Shown: positions 16,688-25,557 of the stretch, in pieces
Layout: every line of letters starts with the position of its first letter
How positions within the stretch are numbered: position 1 is the stretch's first letter
DNA from: UBA8516 sp035455245
GTDB lineage: Archaea > Thermoproteota > Nitrososphaeria > Nitrososphaerales > Nitrosopumilaceae
NCBI GenBank assembly: GCA_035455245.1
Contig: DATIFN010000016.1
Span: forward strand, 108,377-172,376
DNA: 64,000 nucleotides
Direction: 5' to 3'
Program-made: the position numbers and the translations under genes
Notes under the pieces: model-generated
What the model saw: only the letters and a program-made list of their open reading frames with translations
Told to the model about the DNA's origin: nothing
Database searches by the model: none

Positions 16688-17177
16688 GTGTTGCTCCACG
16701 CTCGTCAATTTTTATTTCTACGTCTTGTTTTATTTTTGGACTTACAGCAAGTTGAGGTGGTGTATAGATTAATGCCTCCTTGGAAAACGAAGAAAGTTCA
16801 TAGTCATTTGTCATGTATAAAGCATAAAATGGACACGCGTCTACGCATAATCCACAGAATACACATTTACCGTAGTCAATCTGTGGCATTATTGCTTTCT
16901 TATTGTGTTTCCAACTTTCGTTTACCTTAACCATAGCTATGGCTTCAGCAATTCCCTCACACGCGATGGCACAAAGCTGACAACCAGTACACTTGTCGTG
17001 AAACAGTATGTGTCGTCCCTTTAAACCAGCAATTCCTACACCAGTCTGAGGATCAAACTGAAATCCATCACCTACAAACTTTAATTTTTCTTCAGGATAA
17101 CGTAATGTAAATCGTTTAACGGCCAAGTGTTTTACACCTGAGTTAAGAGCCCGTATTATTCCCCATGCGCTACTCAT
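16680..17177 (-). CDS. nuoI: Complex I iron-sulphur subunit NuoI
   Basis: 165-residue peripheral-arm protein carrying two [4Fe-4S] clusters (N6a/N6b) that hand electrons to cluster N2 in NuoB. Motifs are CTGCQLCAIACEG (about residue 60) and CVFCGLCVDACPF (about 101). In the first motif the usual proline after the fourth cysteine is glutamate (CEG instead of CP). With no NuoEFG in the operon, NuoI is the likely entry point for electrons. It overlaps nuoH by 4 nt. Confidence 0.94.
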   Translation of the reverse strand: MSSAWGIIRALNSGVKHLAVKRFTLRYPEEKLKFVGDGFQFDPQTGVGIAGLKGRHILFHDKCTGCQLCAIACEGIAEAIAMVKVNESWKHNKKAIMPQIDYGKCVFCGLCVDACPFYALYMTNDYELSSFSKEALIYTPPQLAVSPKIKQDVEIKIDERGATHG

Positions 17178-18475
17178 TGTATTAATCCTCCTGGACCCAA
17201 GACACCTGCATATACCAAGGCTAGAGCTATAAAGATGTTAACAAAGGCTAATCCAATTAATTTGTACCAACCAGTGTGCAAAAGTAGATCTATCCTAATT
17301 CTTGGAAAGACACCTCTTGGCAGTAAGATTACAAGTATAACGCCAATAGTTTTAATTGTAAACCACAAAGTACCGTTTAACATTTCTTGATCTAACAGTG
17401 GCAAACCGGGAACATGCATGGTGATTGGACCCATCTTTATTCCCTCTGTGATTATTTCTTGTGGGAATGGAGGCCATACCATTGGACCATTCCATCCGCC
17501 CAAAAATAAAATCGTAAACAGTGCAGCGAACGCGTACAATTTTAGGTATGAGCCAAGTTGAACAAGACCATACATCATTCCAGAAAATTCTGTTAGCCAA
17601 CCAGCAACAATTTCACTTTCTGCTTCTGGAAGATCAAACGGGATTCTTTCTAATTCTGCGAGTATTGTTGTGAAAAAAACAATTGCACCTATTGGCATAA
17701 AGATAATCCACCAGTAATGTTGTTGTGATTCAACAATTTCTGTTAGATTTAATGTTCCAGCCAAAATAACAATTCCAAGAAGTGACAGAATTAATGGAAT
17801 CTCAAATGAAACCATTTGATGAAGTGCCCGTATTCCACCGATGAATGGGAACTTGCTATTCGCAGACCAGGATGAGAGAAGAGTAATTATTGGAAAGAAT
17901 CCGATCACTGCAAAAACTGCTAACAGTCCGACATCAAGATCCGCTACTACCCATCCTGGAGCAACTGGAATTAATGCAATAAAAGCTGCGGCAGTTCCAA
18001 CAAATAACAATGGAGCAGCCCAGAAAATTGGTTTATCTGCTTTTGCGGGTATGATTATCTCTTTTGATATTAATTTTAATCCATCTCCCATCAGTTGTAG
18101 TATTCCTTCTATTTTACCACAATAAAGTGGCCCCACACGAAGCTGCATCTTTGCAAGAAACTTTCTTTCTATGTAAATTGTTCCCGCTGCAAGGAGAGCC
18201 GCAAAACCAAATCCAGGAAAAGCCGATATTCTGAAAAAATCTGTATGCATCAGTGACTTTACAATAGGTAATGTGCGCGACGGATCTGCAAGCCAAGTTA
18301 ATGCAAGATACGGAGTGAGTAGCTTTCCATCAATTACTGGAAGTTGAATGTAGAACAGAAGAATTAGAATAAGTGGCAAACCAATTAGTGTGAATATGAC
18401 TACAACCCAAAAGATGACATCTGTTAAAGAGGCTACAAATCTGCTTAGTCTAAATTCTGGTGCAATAGATGACAT
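17174..18475 (-). CDS. nuoH: Complex I quinone-site membrane subunit NuoH
   Basis: 433-residue eight-helix subunit forming the quinone chamber with NuoB and NuoD. Conserved blocks are MQLRVGPLYCGK, GDGLKLISKEIIIPAKAD, the glutamate-rich loop ERIPFDLPEAESEIVAGW and the RGVFPRIRIDLLL end. It is about 100 residues longer than bacterial NuoH, mostly at the N-terminus (about 45 residues before the usual first helix) and in a loop near residue 325-375. Starts directly after the nuoD stop. Confidence 0.94.
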   Translation of the reverse strand: MSSIAPEFRLSRFVASLTDVIFWVVVIFTLIGLPLILILLFYIQLPVIDGKLLTPYLALTWLADPSRTLPIVKSLMHTDFFRISAFPGFGFAALLAAGTIYIERKFLAKMQLRVGPLYCGKIEGILQLMGDGLKLISKEIIIPAKADKPIFWAAPLLFVGTAAAFIALIPVAPGWVVADLDVGLLAVFAVIGFFPIITLLSSWSANSKFPFIGGIRALHQMVSFEIPLILSLLGIVILAGTLNLTEIVESQQHYWWIIFMPIGAIVFFTTILAELERIPFDLPEAESEIVAGWLTEFSGMMYGLVQLGSYLKLYAFAALFTILFLGGWNGPMVWPPFPQEIITEGIKMGPITMHVPGLPLLDQEMLNGTLWFTIKTIGVILVILLPRGVFPRIRIDLLLHTGWYKLIGLAFVNIFIALALVYAGVLGPGGLIQ

Positions 18476-19609
18476 TTATCTATCAGCCTCCACTGGCCAG
18501 TAGTTGAGACTCCAATAAACAGCCGGCATATTTCCAAGCTTTTCTCCCTTAAGTAAATACGGCATACAAATCAGATTCCTAAACGAACCAACGCTTATTT
18601 TGACTCTATAGGGTTCAGGTTTACCATCAGATACGACATACATACCAAGTGATCCTCTTCCCGATTCAACTCTGCGGTAGACTTCGTCGTTTCCACCTTT
18701 TGGGTTCGGTTTTAGTTTTGTTCTTACCCCACCTGATTTTGGCATTTTCTTTAATGCATCTTTTATTATCCTACAGCTCTCAAGCATGTCAAGGTACGGA
18801 ATCCGGGATCGTGCATAGGAATCGCCTTCCTTTAGCACTTGAGTTTGAAAGTCCAAGTTATCATAAACATCGTATGGCTCTTTCTTTCTAATATCAAAGT
18901 CCACACCGGCAGAGCGAAGAACAGATCCCGTAGTTCCAAGTCGAATTGCATCTACTCTTGATAAGATACCTGTTCCTTCTGTTCGTTGTTTTAAAACTGG
19001 GTTCTGGTAAAATATGTCTTCATATTGTTTTAGTCTTTTTTCAAAATAATTTATTTGTCTTAAACATCTTTCTTCAAAGTTTGCTGGTACATCGTTTCTT
19101 ACACCACCTGGTACAAAGTATGAGTGTGTTACTCTTGCGCCAGACATCGCTTCTAAAAGATCTATACAGAATTCTCTATCACCAGCTGGCCACATGAACA
19201 TTGTAGAATGTCCTAAGAAAATTCCGTAGATTGCAAGCCAGTACAAGGTATAAACACATCTGTTTAGCTCTGATGCTATTACACGAATGTATTTTGCTCG
19301 TTCTGGGACTTCTAGTCCTAAAAGATCTTCTACTGCAAGACAATATGGATATAAAATATTGCAAGAGTCATGAATTACAGGTCTTTCCAAATGAGGAATG
19401 TTTTGTATGTAATTTCGATACTCTGCCATTTTTTCTTCTCCACGATGTACATATCCGGGATCAGGATCGCAGGAAACGATATAGTCACCATCAACTTTGA
19501 TGATAAGGCGCATGTGTCCAGAACCCGGATGTTGTGGACCAACATTTAATGTCATTATCCTGTCGTCAGCTTTTTCAAGTTGAATTCCTGGTGGTAGTGA
19601 TGTTGTCAT
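18476..19609 (-). CDS. nuoD: Complex I 49-kDa subunit NuoD
   Basis: 377-residue peripheral subunit, related to the large subunit of NiFe hydrogenases, that forms the quinone pocket. Hallmarks are NVGPQHPGSGHMRL (quinone-binding His), DPDPGYVHRGEEKMAE, and the C-terminal DxYR-like region KLKPNPKGG...YRVESGRGSLGMYVVSDG. The frame is open 219 nt further upstream, inside nuoC. The ATG at 19609 (MTTSLPPG), 1 nt after the nuoC stop, is the sensible start. Confidence 0.94.
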   Translation of the reverse strand: MTTSLPPGIQLEKADDRIMTLNVGPQHPGSGHMRLIIKVDGDYIVSCDPDPGYVHRGEEKMAEYRNYIQNIPHLERPVIHDSCNILYPYCLAVEDLLGLEVPERAKYIRVIASELNRCVYTLYWLAIYGIFLGHSTMFMWPAGDREFCIDLLEAMSGARVTHSYFVPGGVRNDVPANFEERCLRQINYFEKRLKQYEDIFYQNPVLKQRTEGTGILSRVDAIRLGTTGSVLRSAGVDFDIRKKEPYDVYDNLDFQTQVLKEGDSYARSRIPYLDMLESCRIIKDALKKMPKSGGVRTKLKPNPKGGNDEVYRRVESGRGSLGMYVVSDGKPEPYRVKISVGSFRNLICMPYLLKGEKLGNMPAVYWSLNYWPVEADR

Positions 19610-19610
19610 T

Positions 19611-20195
19611 CTATCGTCCCTTGATGCTAAAGTCCTTTCTGAAAGGTGGAATATCTGCCCAGTCTTCTGGCAAAAGTAATCTTCTATTATCAGGATGTCC
19701 TTCAAAATACACTCCAAGCATTTCAAAGCATTCTCTTTCATGGAACTCGACACTGTAGAAAACACCTCTAAGAGAAGGCATTCTTGAACTATCATTTCCA
19801 GGGTTTGGAATGTCCTCTCGTGGTACACGTGTTGCTAAAGTAAGTACTTGTTTTGCTAATTGTGGTTCGGTATAGGATCCCAAGTGATAAACAACCTCAA
19901 TTTCTTTTGATTGTGGATAGTCTACACCTGTTACTGATTCTGCATGATCAAAATTTAATTCGTCACGAATGAACTGTGCAACATCTAAAATATTTTCTTT
20001 GTTTGCGTTTATTCTGATCCGGTTTGGTTTTATATAACCAATTGTCACTATTGTACCAAATTTAGAAACCACCTTTTCTGCAAGAGATTTTTCAAATTGT
20101 GGTTCAGCAACAAGAGCGGTTCCTTTTTTTGCAATTTCTGGTTTTGTCCCTACAGTTTCACTGGATTTTTCAGCACTTGTTGTTTTAGAACTCAT
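19611..20195 (-). CDS. nuoC: Complex I 30-kDa subunit NuoC
   Basis: 194-residue peripheral subunit. The family signature ERECFEMLGVYFEGHPDNRRLLLPEDW (shown here in part: HERECFEML, GHPDNRRLLLPEDW) lies near residues 152-179. The first 35 residues are Lys/Thr/Ser-rich and probably disordered. C and D are separate genes, unlike the fused NuoCD of some bacteria. Starts at ATG 2 nt after nuoB ends. Confidence 0.94.
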   Translation of the reverse strand: MSSKTTSAEKSSETVGTKPEIAKKGTALVAEPQFEKSLAEKVVSKFGTIVTIGYIKPNRIRINANKENILDVAQFIRDELNFDHAESVTGVDYPQSKEIEVVYHLGSYTEPQLAKQVLTLATRVPREDIPNPGNDSSRMPSLRGVFYSVEFHERECFEMLGVYFEGHPDNRRLLLPEDWADIPPFRKDFSIKGR

Positions 20196-20197
20196 TA

Positions 20198-20713
20198 TTA
20201 CCTAACCTTCATTCTCTTAATTTTTTCTTGAAGCAACATGCATCCTTGAATAAGAGTTTCAGGTCTAGGGGGACAGCCTGGTACATAGACATCAACTGGA
20301 ATCACTCCATCAATTCCTGGTAGAACATTGTATGAATCAAAGTACAAGCCTCCAGTAATTGCACATGCACCCATCGCAATAACATATTTTGGATCTGGCA
20401 TTTGATCAAATACCATTCTGAGTCTTGGAGCCATTTTTCTTGTGATGGTTCCTTGTACCACAACCAAATCACATTGTCTTAAGGAGCCAAAGGCCTCAAT
20501 GATTCCGAATCTTTCCACATCATATCTTGGGCCTGACGCAGCTCCAAACTCTACGCTGCAACATGCTGTTTCAATATGTACTGGCCAAAGCGACCAGAGC
20601 CTACCCCAGTTCAGGGCATAACCTAACGGCTCGCCAATTGCCTTGATGAGAACATCTCCCAGCTTTCCAACAAATACATTTGTTGCGTGAGAAGAGATCA
20701 ATTCTTTTTGCAA
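20198..20713 (-). CDS. nuoB: Complex I iron-sulphur subunit NuoB
   Basis: 171-residue subunit that binds cluster N2, the last in the chain before quinone. The tandem cysteines are in TACCSVEF, with further cysteines in GACAITGG and VPGCPPRPETLIQG; GTITRKMAP is the other family marker. TTG start, 46 nt after nuoA ends. All N2 ligands are present. Confidence 0.95.
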   Translation of the reverse strand: MQKELISSHATNVFVGKLGDVLIKAIGEPLGYALNWGRLWSLWPVHIETACCSVEFGAASGPRYDVERFGIIEAFGSLRQCDLVVVQGTITRKMAPRLRMVFDQMPDPKYVIAMGACAITGGLYFDSYNVLPGIDGVIPVDVYVPGCPPRPETLIQGCMLLQEKIKRMKVR

Positions 20714-20759
20714 TTCCTAGTCCTCCTGACTTTATCCTGAATCATATTTGATTTAAGAA

Positions 20760-21176
20760 TTACCAAATATTTCTCCTCCCTGATTGATACAACGCGAATG
20801 CAAATGAAGCAAACATTATTCCCAAGAATGCTATAATTGGAAGAGTTGCAGACTTTGGAAGATTTAACAATGTACTTCCCCAAGCATATAGAAAAATTGA
20901 CATTACATCGAAAACCACAAACATCAAAACATAAGCGTAATACTGCATCATAAAATGAGTTCTTCCTTCTCCACTTGGAACTTGACCACATTCCATAGGC
21001 AAAAACTTGACAGGGTTACCTTTTCGTCTTGGTGCAATCATTCTAGAAAGAACCAGGGCAGGGGCTGTTGCTACAATTGCAAATCCAAACATTAGCAATA
21101 CAGGGCTAAAGCTACCCGCTACCTCTCCTACCAAAGTAGCTAAAAAGCCGGCCGGAGAGTATAAAAATCTATGCAC
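20760..21176 (-). CDS. nuoA: Complex I subunit NuoA
   Basis: 138-residue three-helix membrane protein, first gene of the 11-gene operon A-B-C-D-H-I-J-K-M-L-N. The conserved loop FLPMECGQVPSGEGRTHFMMQYY, here with the loop cysteine and glutamate (MECGQ), and the following VFDVMSIFLYAW are diagnostic. GTG start; no better start lies before the first helix. Only 8 nt upstream of the start is a 9-bp-arm inverted repeat. Confidence 0.92.
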   Translation of the reverse strand: MHRFLYSPAGFLATLVGEVAGSFSPVLLMFGFAIVATAPALVLSRMIAPRRKGNPVKFLPMECGQVPSGEGRTHFMMQYYAYVLMFVVFDVMSIFLYAWGSTLLNLPKSATLPIIAFLGIMFASFAFALYQSGRRNIW

Positions 21177-21184
21177 AGTTGTGG

Positions 21185-21207
21185 ATCAACTTTAACTCAA
21201 AGTTGAT
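21185..21207. promoter_or_regulatory. Inverted repeat at the nuo operon promoter
   Basis: Perfect 9-bp arms (ATCAACTTT and AAAGTTGAT) flank a 5-nt spacer, starting 8 nt from the nuoA start codon. An AT-rich TATA-like stretch lies at about 21212-21232, which would put transcription initiation inside the repeat. It may be a repressor site or a short 5' hairpin in the mRNA. Confidence 0.5.
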
Positions 21208-21269
21208 TTTCAGATCATATTTTATTATTGATTTAGATGATAAATTATGATTCTAGTCAAAAAGACGAA

Positions 21270-21410
21270 TTAGTGCGAATGTCCACAACCACAAGAATGG
21301 TCATCGTGTTCCATTCCATAAGAATTTTTTTCTGCGCATCGTGAGCATTTATCAGAACCACTTGGTGAAAAGAATCCAATTCCGCATGATACACATTTCA
21401 TACTTGGCAT
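21270..21410 (-). CDS. Zinc-ribbon micro-protein, 46 aa
   Basis: 46-residue protein from ATG 21410. Two CxxC pairs (CVSC near residue 6 and CSRC near residue 22) form a zinc ribbon, and the tail is rich in His and Cys (MEHDDHSCGCGHSH), a likely metal-binding end. It lies between the nuo promoter and the divergent peroxiredoxin gene. The function is unknown; roles in metal handling or RNA binding are both possible. Confidence 0.65.
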   Translation of the reverse strand: MPSMKCVSCGIGFFSPSGSDKCSRCAEKNSYGMEHDDHSCGCGHSH

Positions 21411-21502
21411 ATAGTTGTTGTATAGCACCAGTATTTATTGCTGTATCCAAAAGCAACGGAAAAATCAATGATTGATATATACCAGTTTCAAAATTGTAAA
21501 TC

Positions 21503-21973
21503 ATGGGCATAAACATTGGGGACAAAGCTCCTAGTTTTACTTTGGTAGATATAGATTTGAAGATGAGAAGTCTTGATGAGTTCATAGGCAAGAAAGTTGT
21601 GTTGTCATTTTTTGTTGCTGCAAGCTCACCTGTCTGTACAAAAGAGATGTGTACCTTCCGAGATTCTTGGGATCAGATATCTAATTTGGGTGCTCAAGTT
21701 ATCGGAATAAGTAACGACGGACCATTTGCAAACAAAGCTTTTGCGGAAACGCACCATCTTAATTTTCCAATACTTGGAGATTACAAGAGTCAAACGATAC
21801 GCGATTATGATGTACTTATGCCAGATCTCTTACATGTTAAGGGATACGATGCAGCGAAGCGTTCAGTATTCATAGTTGATGAACAAGGTAAAGTAGTTTA
21901 CAAATGGGTTTCAGACAATCCTTTGATCGAACCAAACTACCAAGAGATAATAAAATTCCTTAAAGAAAATTAA
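21503..21973 (+). CDS. Peroxiredoxin (AhpC/TSA family)
   Basis: 156-residue thioredoxin-fold peroxidase that reduces hydrogen peroxide and organic peroxides. The peroxidatic cysteine is in FFVAASSPVCTKEMCTFRD (about residue 49); the usual PxxxTPVC is changed to ASSPVC but the Pro-x-x-Cys core with Thr and a downstream Arg remain. A second Cys five residues later (KEMC) could be the resolving partner, as in BCP/PrxQ-type enzymes. ATG start at 21503. Confidence 0.9.
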   Translation: MGINIGDKAPSFTLVDIDLKMRSLDEFIGKKVVLSFFVAASSPVCTKEMCTFRDSWDQISNLGAQVIGISNDGPFANKAFAETHHLNFPILGDYKSQTIRDYDVLMPDLLHVKGYDAAKRSVFIVDEQGKVVYKWVSDNPLIEPNYQEIIKFLKEN

Positions 21974-21994
21974 ATTATTTTTAGATTTTTATTT

Positions 21995-22507
21995 TTATTC
22001 GATTTCTATCAAGACATCGTTTTTTGCAACTGACGCGCCTTGTTTTATTTTTATTGCTTTGATCTGCCCATCTTTGTGTGACTTTATTGAAACTTGCATC
22101 TTCATGGATTCTAAAACACATAGCACGTCACCTTTTTTTACACTTTCACCAACATTTGCGTTAATTGAGACAACTCTTCCTGGGATTTGACTACGAAGAT
22201 TCACTTGTGAGTCACCCCCACTCTCAGCACCAGAATTTTTGTATACGATTTTATCTAGTTCAGAGTGCTTGTCAAATGTTATTTGTACACCGTCAACTAC
22301 CAACGCCATCTTAGCAGTGTTGTTGTCTAGATATTTTACAACATGATATCCATTATCCAACATGAATTCAATTTTATTTGAAGTCATGCTTAAAATCTTG
22401 AGAGTTCTTTCCTTTTCTTGAATTCTTAAAATGTATTCAGAATTACCAAGGTTTTGCACAATTTCAGCATTAAACAGGTTTTCAAGATTTTCTATTTTGA
22501 ATTTCAT
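21995..22507 (-). CDS. Biotin carboxyl carrier protein of acyl-CoA carboxylase
   Basis: 170-residue carrier. The C-terminal biotinyl domain (about residues 98-170) has the biotin attachment site ESMKM, with the lysine near residue 135, and flanking GxxVxxG turns. The N-terminal 95 residues form a separate domain with beta strands. Last gene of a minus-strand operon with the carboxyltransferase and biotin carboxylase, 2 nt after the latter. In Nitrososphaerota this complex carboxylates acetyl-CoA and propionyl-CoA in the 3HP/4HB cycle. Confidence 0.93.
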   Translation of the reverse strand: MKFKIENLENLFNAEIVQNLGNSEYILRIQEKERTLKILSMTSNKIEFMLDNGYHVVKYLDNNTAKMALVVDGVQITFDKHSELDKIVYKNSGAESGGDSQVNLRSQIPGRVVSINANVGESVKKGDVLCVLESMKMQVSIKSHKDGQIKAIKIKQGASVAKNDVLIEIE

Positions 22508-22509
22508 TC

Positions 22510-24003
22510 CTATGCCTTATCCAGTTGGCCCTTCCAACGTATACTACCTCCTTTATGTGGCGTGACTCTGCTTTTTAGAAATTCAGAATGTATTATTGCT
22601 GCCGCAAGGGCAACATCTGTTTTATCCAAAACTTCTTTTTTGATATCATCACGCAGCCTATCTAAAATTTTGAATCTCTCAAGAAAATCAGTTGACAAAT
22701 CACCCTTGATGAATTCTTTGCTGTCAAGTATTGTTTTGTACAAGGGTATGGATGTTTCTACACCCTCAATGTAAAAATCTGAGAGTGCCATCTGCATTCT
22801 TTGTCTTGATTCTTCAAAAGTTTCTCCCCACGTTACAAGTTTTGCCATCAGTGAATCATAAAAGGGAGAAACAGTGCATCCAGGATATAGATAGGTATCA
22901 ACTCTTACACCTGGGCCAGATGGAATATTTACATCTGGGACAGGTCCCGTCGATGGTGCAAAATCAAGGAATGTATCTTCTGCGTTAATTCTGCATTCTA
23001 TTGCACATCCTTTCAGCTTCAAATCTTTTTGTTTAAATGGAATTTCTTTTCCGTTTGCAATATCTAATTGTAGTTTTACAAGGTCAAGACCTGAAACAAG
23101 CTCTGTTACAGGATGTTCTACTTGAAGTCGTGCATTAATTTCTATAAAATAAAATGTCCCATCATCTAGTCTTAGAAATTCTGCTGTTCCTGCATTAGTA
23201 TAATCAACTGCAATAGCGGCATTTACGGCAATCTCTCCTACTTTATCGCGTGTTTGTTGATCAACAACAGGCGAAGGTGACATCTCAATGAGCTTCTGGT
23301 GTCTTCGCTGGATAGAGCACTCTCTTTCAAAGATATGCAAAGCATTCCCATGTTTATCTCTAAATAATTGATATTCTATGTGTCGTATTTTGGGAAGAAA
23401 TTTCTCTACAAAGAGCGCAGATTTACCAAATGCTGCTTTGGATTCACCAGAGGCAATTTCAAAAGCTTCTCTTAGTTCCTTTTCATTATTCACTAATCTA
23501 ATTCCTCTTCCTCCACCCCCAAAAACCGACTTAAGTAAAACTGGATATCCTATCTGATGAGCAATATCAAGCGCCTTTTCAACCTCTTCTACTATCCCTG
23601 GACTTCCTGGCACCGTAGGAACCTTTGCTTTTATCATTGCATCTTTGCACAACATTTTGTCCCCACACAATCTCATCGATTTGCCACTTGGACCAATAAA
23701 ATTCAGTTTTTTCTTTTCACAAAGATCCGCAAAGTCTGCATTTTCTGAAAGGAATCCATATCCAGGATGAACCGCATCTGCACCCGAGCTTAATGCAACT
23801 TCAATTATTTTTTCCATGTTAAGATAGCTTTGTGATGGAGGAGCTGCACCTATGTGATAGGCTTCTGACGCCATTTTTGCATGACGTGAATTTACATCTT
23901 CATCAGAAAATACTGCAACAGATTTTAAGCCATAGGTTTTGCATGCCTTAATCACACGTATGGCAATTTCTCCCCTATTTGCTACTAGAATTTTTTCAAT
24001 CAT
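22510..24003 (-). CDS. Biotin carboxylase subunit of acetyl/propionyl-CoA carboxylase
   Basis: 497-residue ATP-grasp enzyme that carboxylates the biotin of the carrier protein. Visible are the N-terminal KILVANRGEIAIR, the glycine loop FGGGGRGIR, the FEIASGESKAAFGK region, and the active-site FIEINARLQVEHPVTE. Start taken at ATG 24003; a TTG two codons upstream is possible. It follows the carboxyltransferase gene by 6 nt. Confidence 0.95.
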   Translation of the reverse strand: MIEKILVANRGEIAIRVIKACKTYGLKSVAVFSDEDVNSRHAKMASEAYHIGAAPPSQSYLNMEKIIEVALSSGADAVHPGYGFLSENADFADLCEKKKLNFIGPSGKSMRLCGDKMLCKDAMIKAKVPTVPGSPGIVEEVEKALDIAHQIGYPVLLKSVFGGGGRGIRLVNNEKELREAFEIASGESKAAFGKSALFVEKFLPKIRHIEYQLFRDKHGNALHIFERECSIQRRHQKLIEMSPSPVVDQQTRDKVGEIAVNAAIAVDYTNAGTAEFLRLDDGTFYFIEINARLQVEHPVTELVSGLDLVKLQLDIANGKEIPFKQKDLKLKGCAIECRINAEDTFLDFAPSTGPVPDVNIPSGPGVRVDTYLYPGCTVSPFYDSLMAKLVTWGETFEESRQRMQMALSDFYIEGVETSIPLYKTILDSKEFIKGDLSTDFLERFKILDRLRDDIKKEVLDKTDVALAAAIIHSEFLKSRVTPHKGGSIRWKGQLDKA

Positions 24004-24009
24004 GTGCAA

Positions 24010-25557
24010 TCATAGATTTATGTTTCCATGTTTTCGTGGAAGTCTTTTTTCACGTTTGTTAGTAAGAGATTCTAATGCTTTAATTATCATCATTCTTGTT
24101 TCTGCAGGATCTAATACTACATCGACTGTTCCATATGATGCTGCAACGTAAGGATTTGCAAATTTTTCTGTAAAGTTGTCAACAAGTTGTTTTTTAAAAG
24201 CGTCTGGATCTTTCGCAGCTGCAATTTCTTTTCTGTTCATTATTTTTACTGCTGCTTCAGAACCAAGTACAGCAATCTGAGCTGTAGGCCAGGCATAATT
24301 CATATCGGTTCCAAGGTTTTTGCTTGCCATAGCAATGTAGGCGCCACCATAGGCTTTACCGATTATTACAGTAATCTTTGGTACTGTTGCTTCACAATAT
24401 GCGTACAAAAGCTTGCTTCCATGCCTAATTATTCCATTATGTTCTTGTTGTGTTCCAGGCATGTATCCCGGAGTGTCCACAAAAGTTACAATTGGTATAT
24501 TATAACAATCACAGAATCTGATGAACCTTGCTGCTTTATTAGAGGAGTCGATATCCAATGCACCCGCAAGTACCATTGGCTGATTTGCCACAATCCCAAT
24601 GGTCCTACCATTCATCCTCCCAAACCCAACTATAACATTAGCTGCAAATAATTCGTGTACTTCGAAAAATACATGGTTGTCCAATATTGAATAGATTATC
24701 TCTTTCATATCATAAGGTTGTAGAGGATTTTCTGGTATAATGTTAATCAGATTGTTATCTAATCTGTTTGGATCATCATTCGTTTGTACAATTGGAGGTT
24801 CCTCCGTGTTATTTTGTGGCATATAAGATAACAGAGTTTTCACATAATCCATGCATTGATATTCATTTTTTGCAACAAAGTGTGCAACCCCGCTATTTTT
24901 TCCGTGGGACATTGCACCACCAAGTTCATCAAATGATACTTCTTCCCCAAGAACGGTCTTAACAACTTCTGGACCTGTAACAAACATTGTGGCTAATTTG
25001 TCAACCATTATAACAAAATCTGTCATTGCTGGAGAATACACAGCTCCTCCAGCAGAAGGACCGATGCTTGCAGTGATTTGAGGTATAACTCCTGATGCTA
25101 GTTGGTTATGATAAAAAATGTTAGCAAATCCGTCAAGACTCAAAATTCCTTCTTGGATCCTTGCACCACCAGAATCGATTATCCCAATTATTGGACAACC
25201 CACTTTCATTGCATGATCCATTACCTTTGATATTTTTTTAGAACCCATTTCACTTAGAGTGCCACCAAGCACAGTAAAATCATAAGCAAAAAGGAAAACC
25301 TGTCTTCCGTTTACAGTTCCATAACCTGTGATGACTCCGTCACCAAAGAATTTTTTGTCTTGCATCTCAAATTCATGATAGTGATGTGTAGTAAGTGCAT
25401 CAATTTCTGTAAAACTTCCTTCGTCAAGCAAAAGATCAATTCTCTCCCTCGCTGTCAGCTTTCCTTTTTCATGCTGGGAAAGGATTTTGTCTTGTCCACC
25501 ACCCTGGTTTCCAGCTCTTCTTTTTTGTAAAAAATTTTTAATTTTATCAGAGTGCAT
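24010..25557 (-). CDS. Acetyl/propionyl-CoA carboxylase carboxyltransferase subunit
   Basis: 515-residue carboxyltransferase of the PccB/MmdA family, which moves CO2 from biotin to the acyl-CoA. Features include GGGQDKI...GKLTARERIDLLLD at the N-terminus, oxyanion-hole glycines in IGIIDSGGARIQEG and ITASIGPSAGGAVYSP, and the C-terminal PGYMPGTQQEHNG and IGKAYGGAYIAM motifs. ATG 25557 is preferred to an upstream TTG. Its position heading an operon with carboxylase and carrier matches the carbon-fixation enzyme of this phylum. Confidence 0.95.
   Translation of the reverse strand: MHSDKIKNFLQKRRAGNQGGGQDKILSQHEKGKLTARERIDLLLDEGSFTEIDALTTHHYHEFEMQDKKFFGDGVITGYGTVNGRQVFLFAYDFTVLGGTLSEMGSKKISKVMDHAMKVGCPIIGIIDSGGARIQEGILSLDGFANIFYHNQLASGVIPQITASIGPSAGGAVYSPAMTDFVIMVDKLATMFVTGPEVVKTVLGEEVSFDELGGAMSHGKNSGVAHFVAKNEYQCMDYVKTLLSYMPQNNTEEPPIVQTNDDPNRLDNNLINIIPENPLQPYDMKEIIYSILDNHVFFEVHELFAANVIVGFGRMNGRTIGIVANQPMVLAGALDIDSSNKAARFIRFCDCYNIPIVTFVDTPGYMPGTQQEHNGIIRHGSKLLYAYCEATVPKITVIIGKAYGGAYIAMASKNLGTDMNYAWPTAQIAVLGSEAAVKIMNRKEIAAAKDPDAFKKQLVDNFTEKFANPYVAASYGTVDVVLDPAETRMMIIKALESLTNKREKRLPRKHGNINL

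Noticed and set aside
19610..19828. N-terminal extension of NuoD by 73 residues
   Set aside because: The extension lies wholly within nuoC in another frame; the family N-terminus matches the ATG at 19609.
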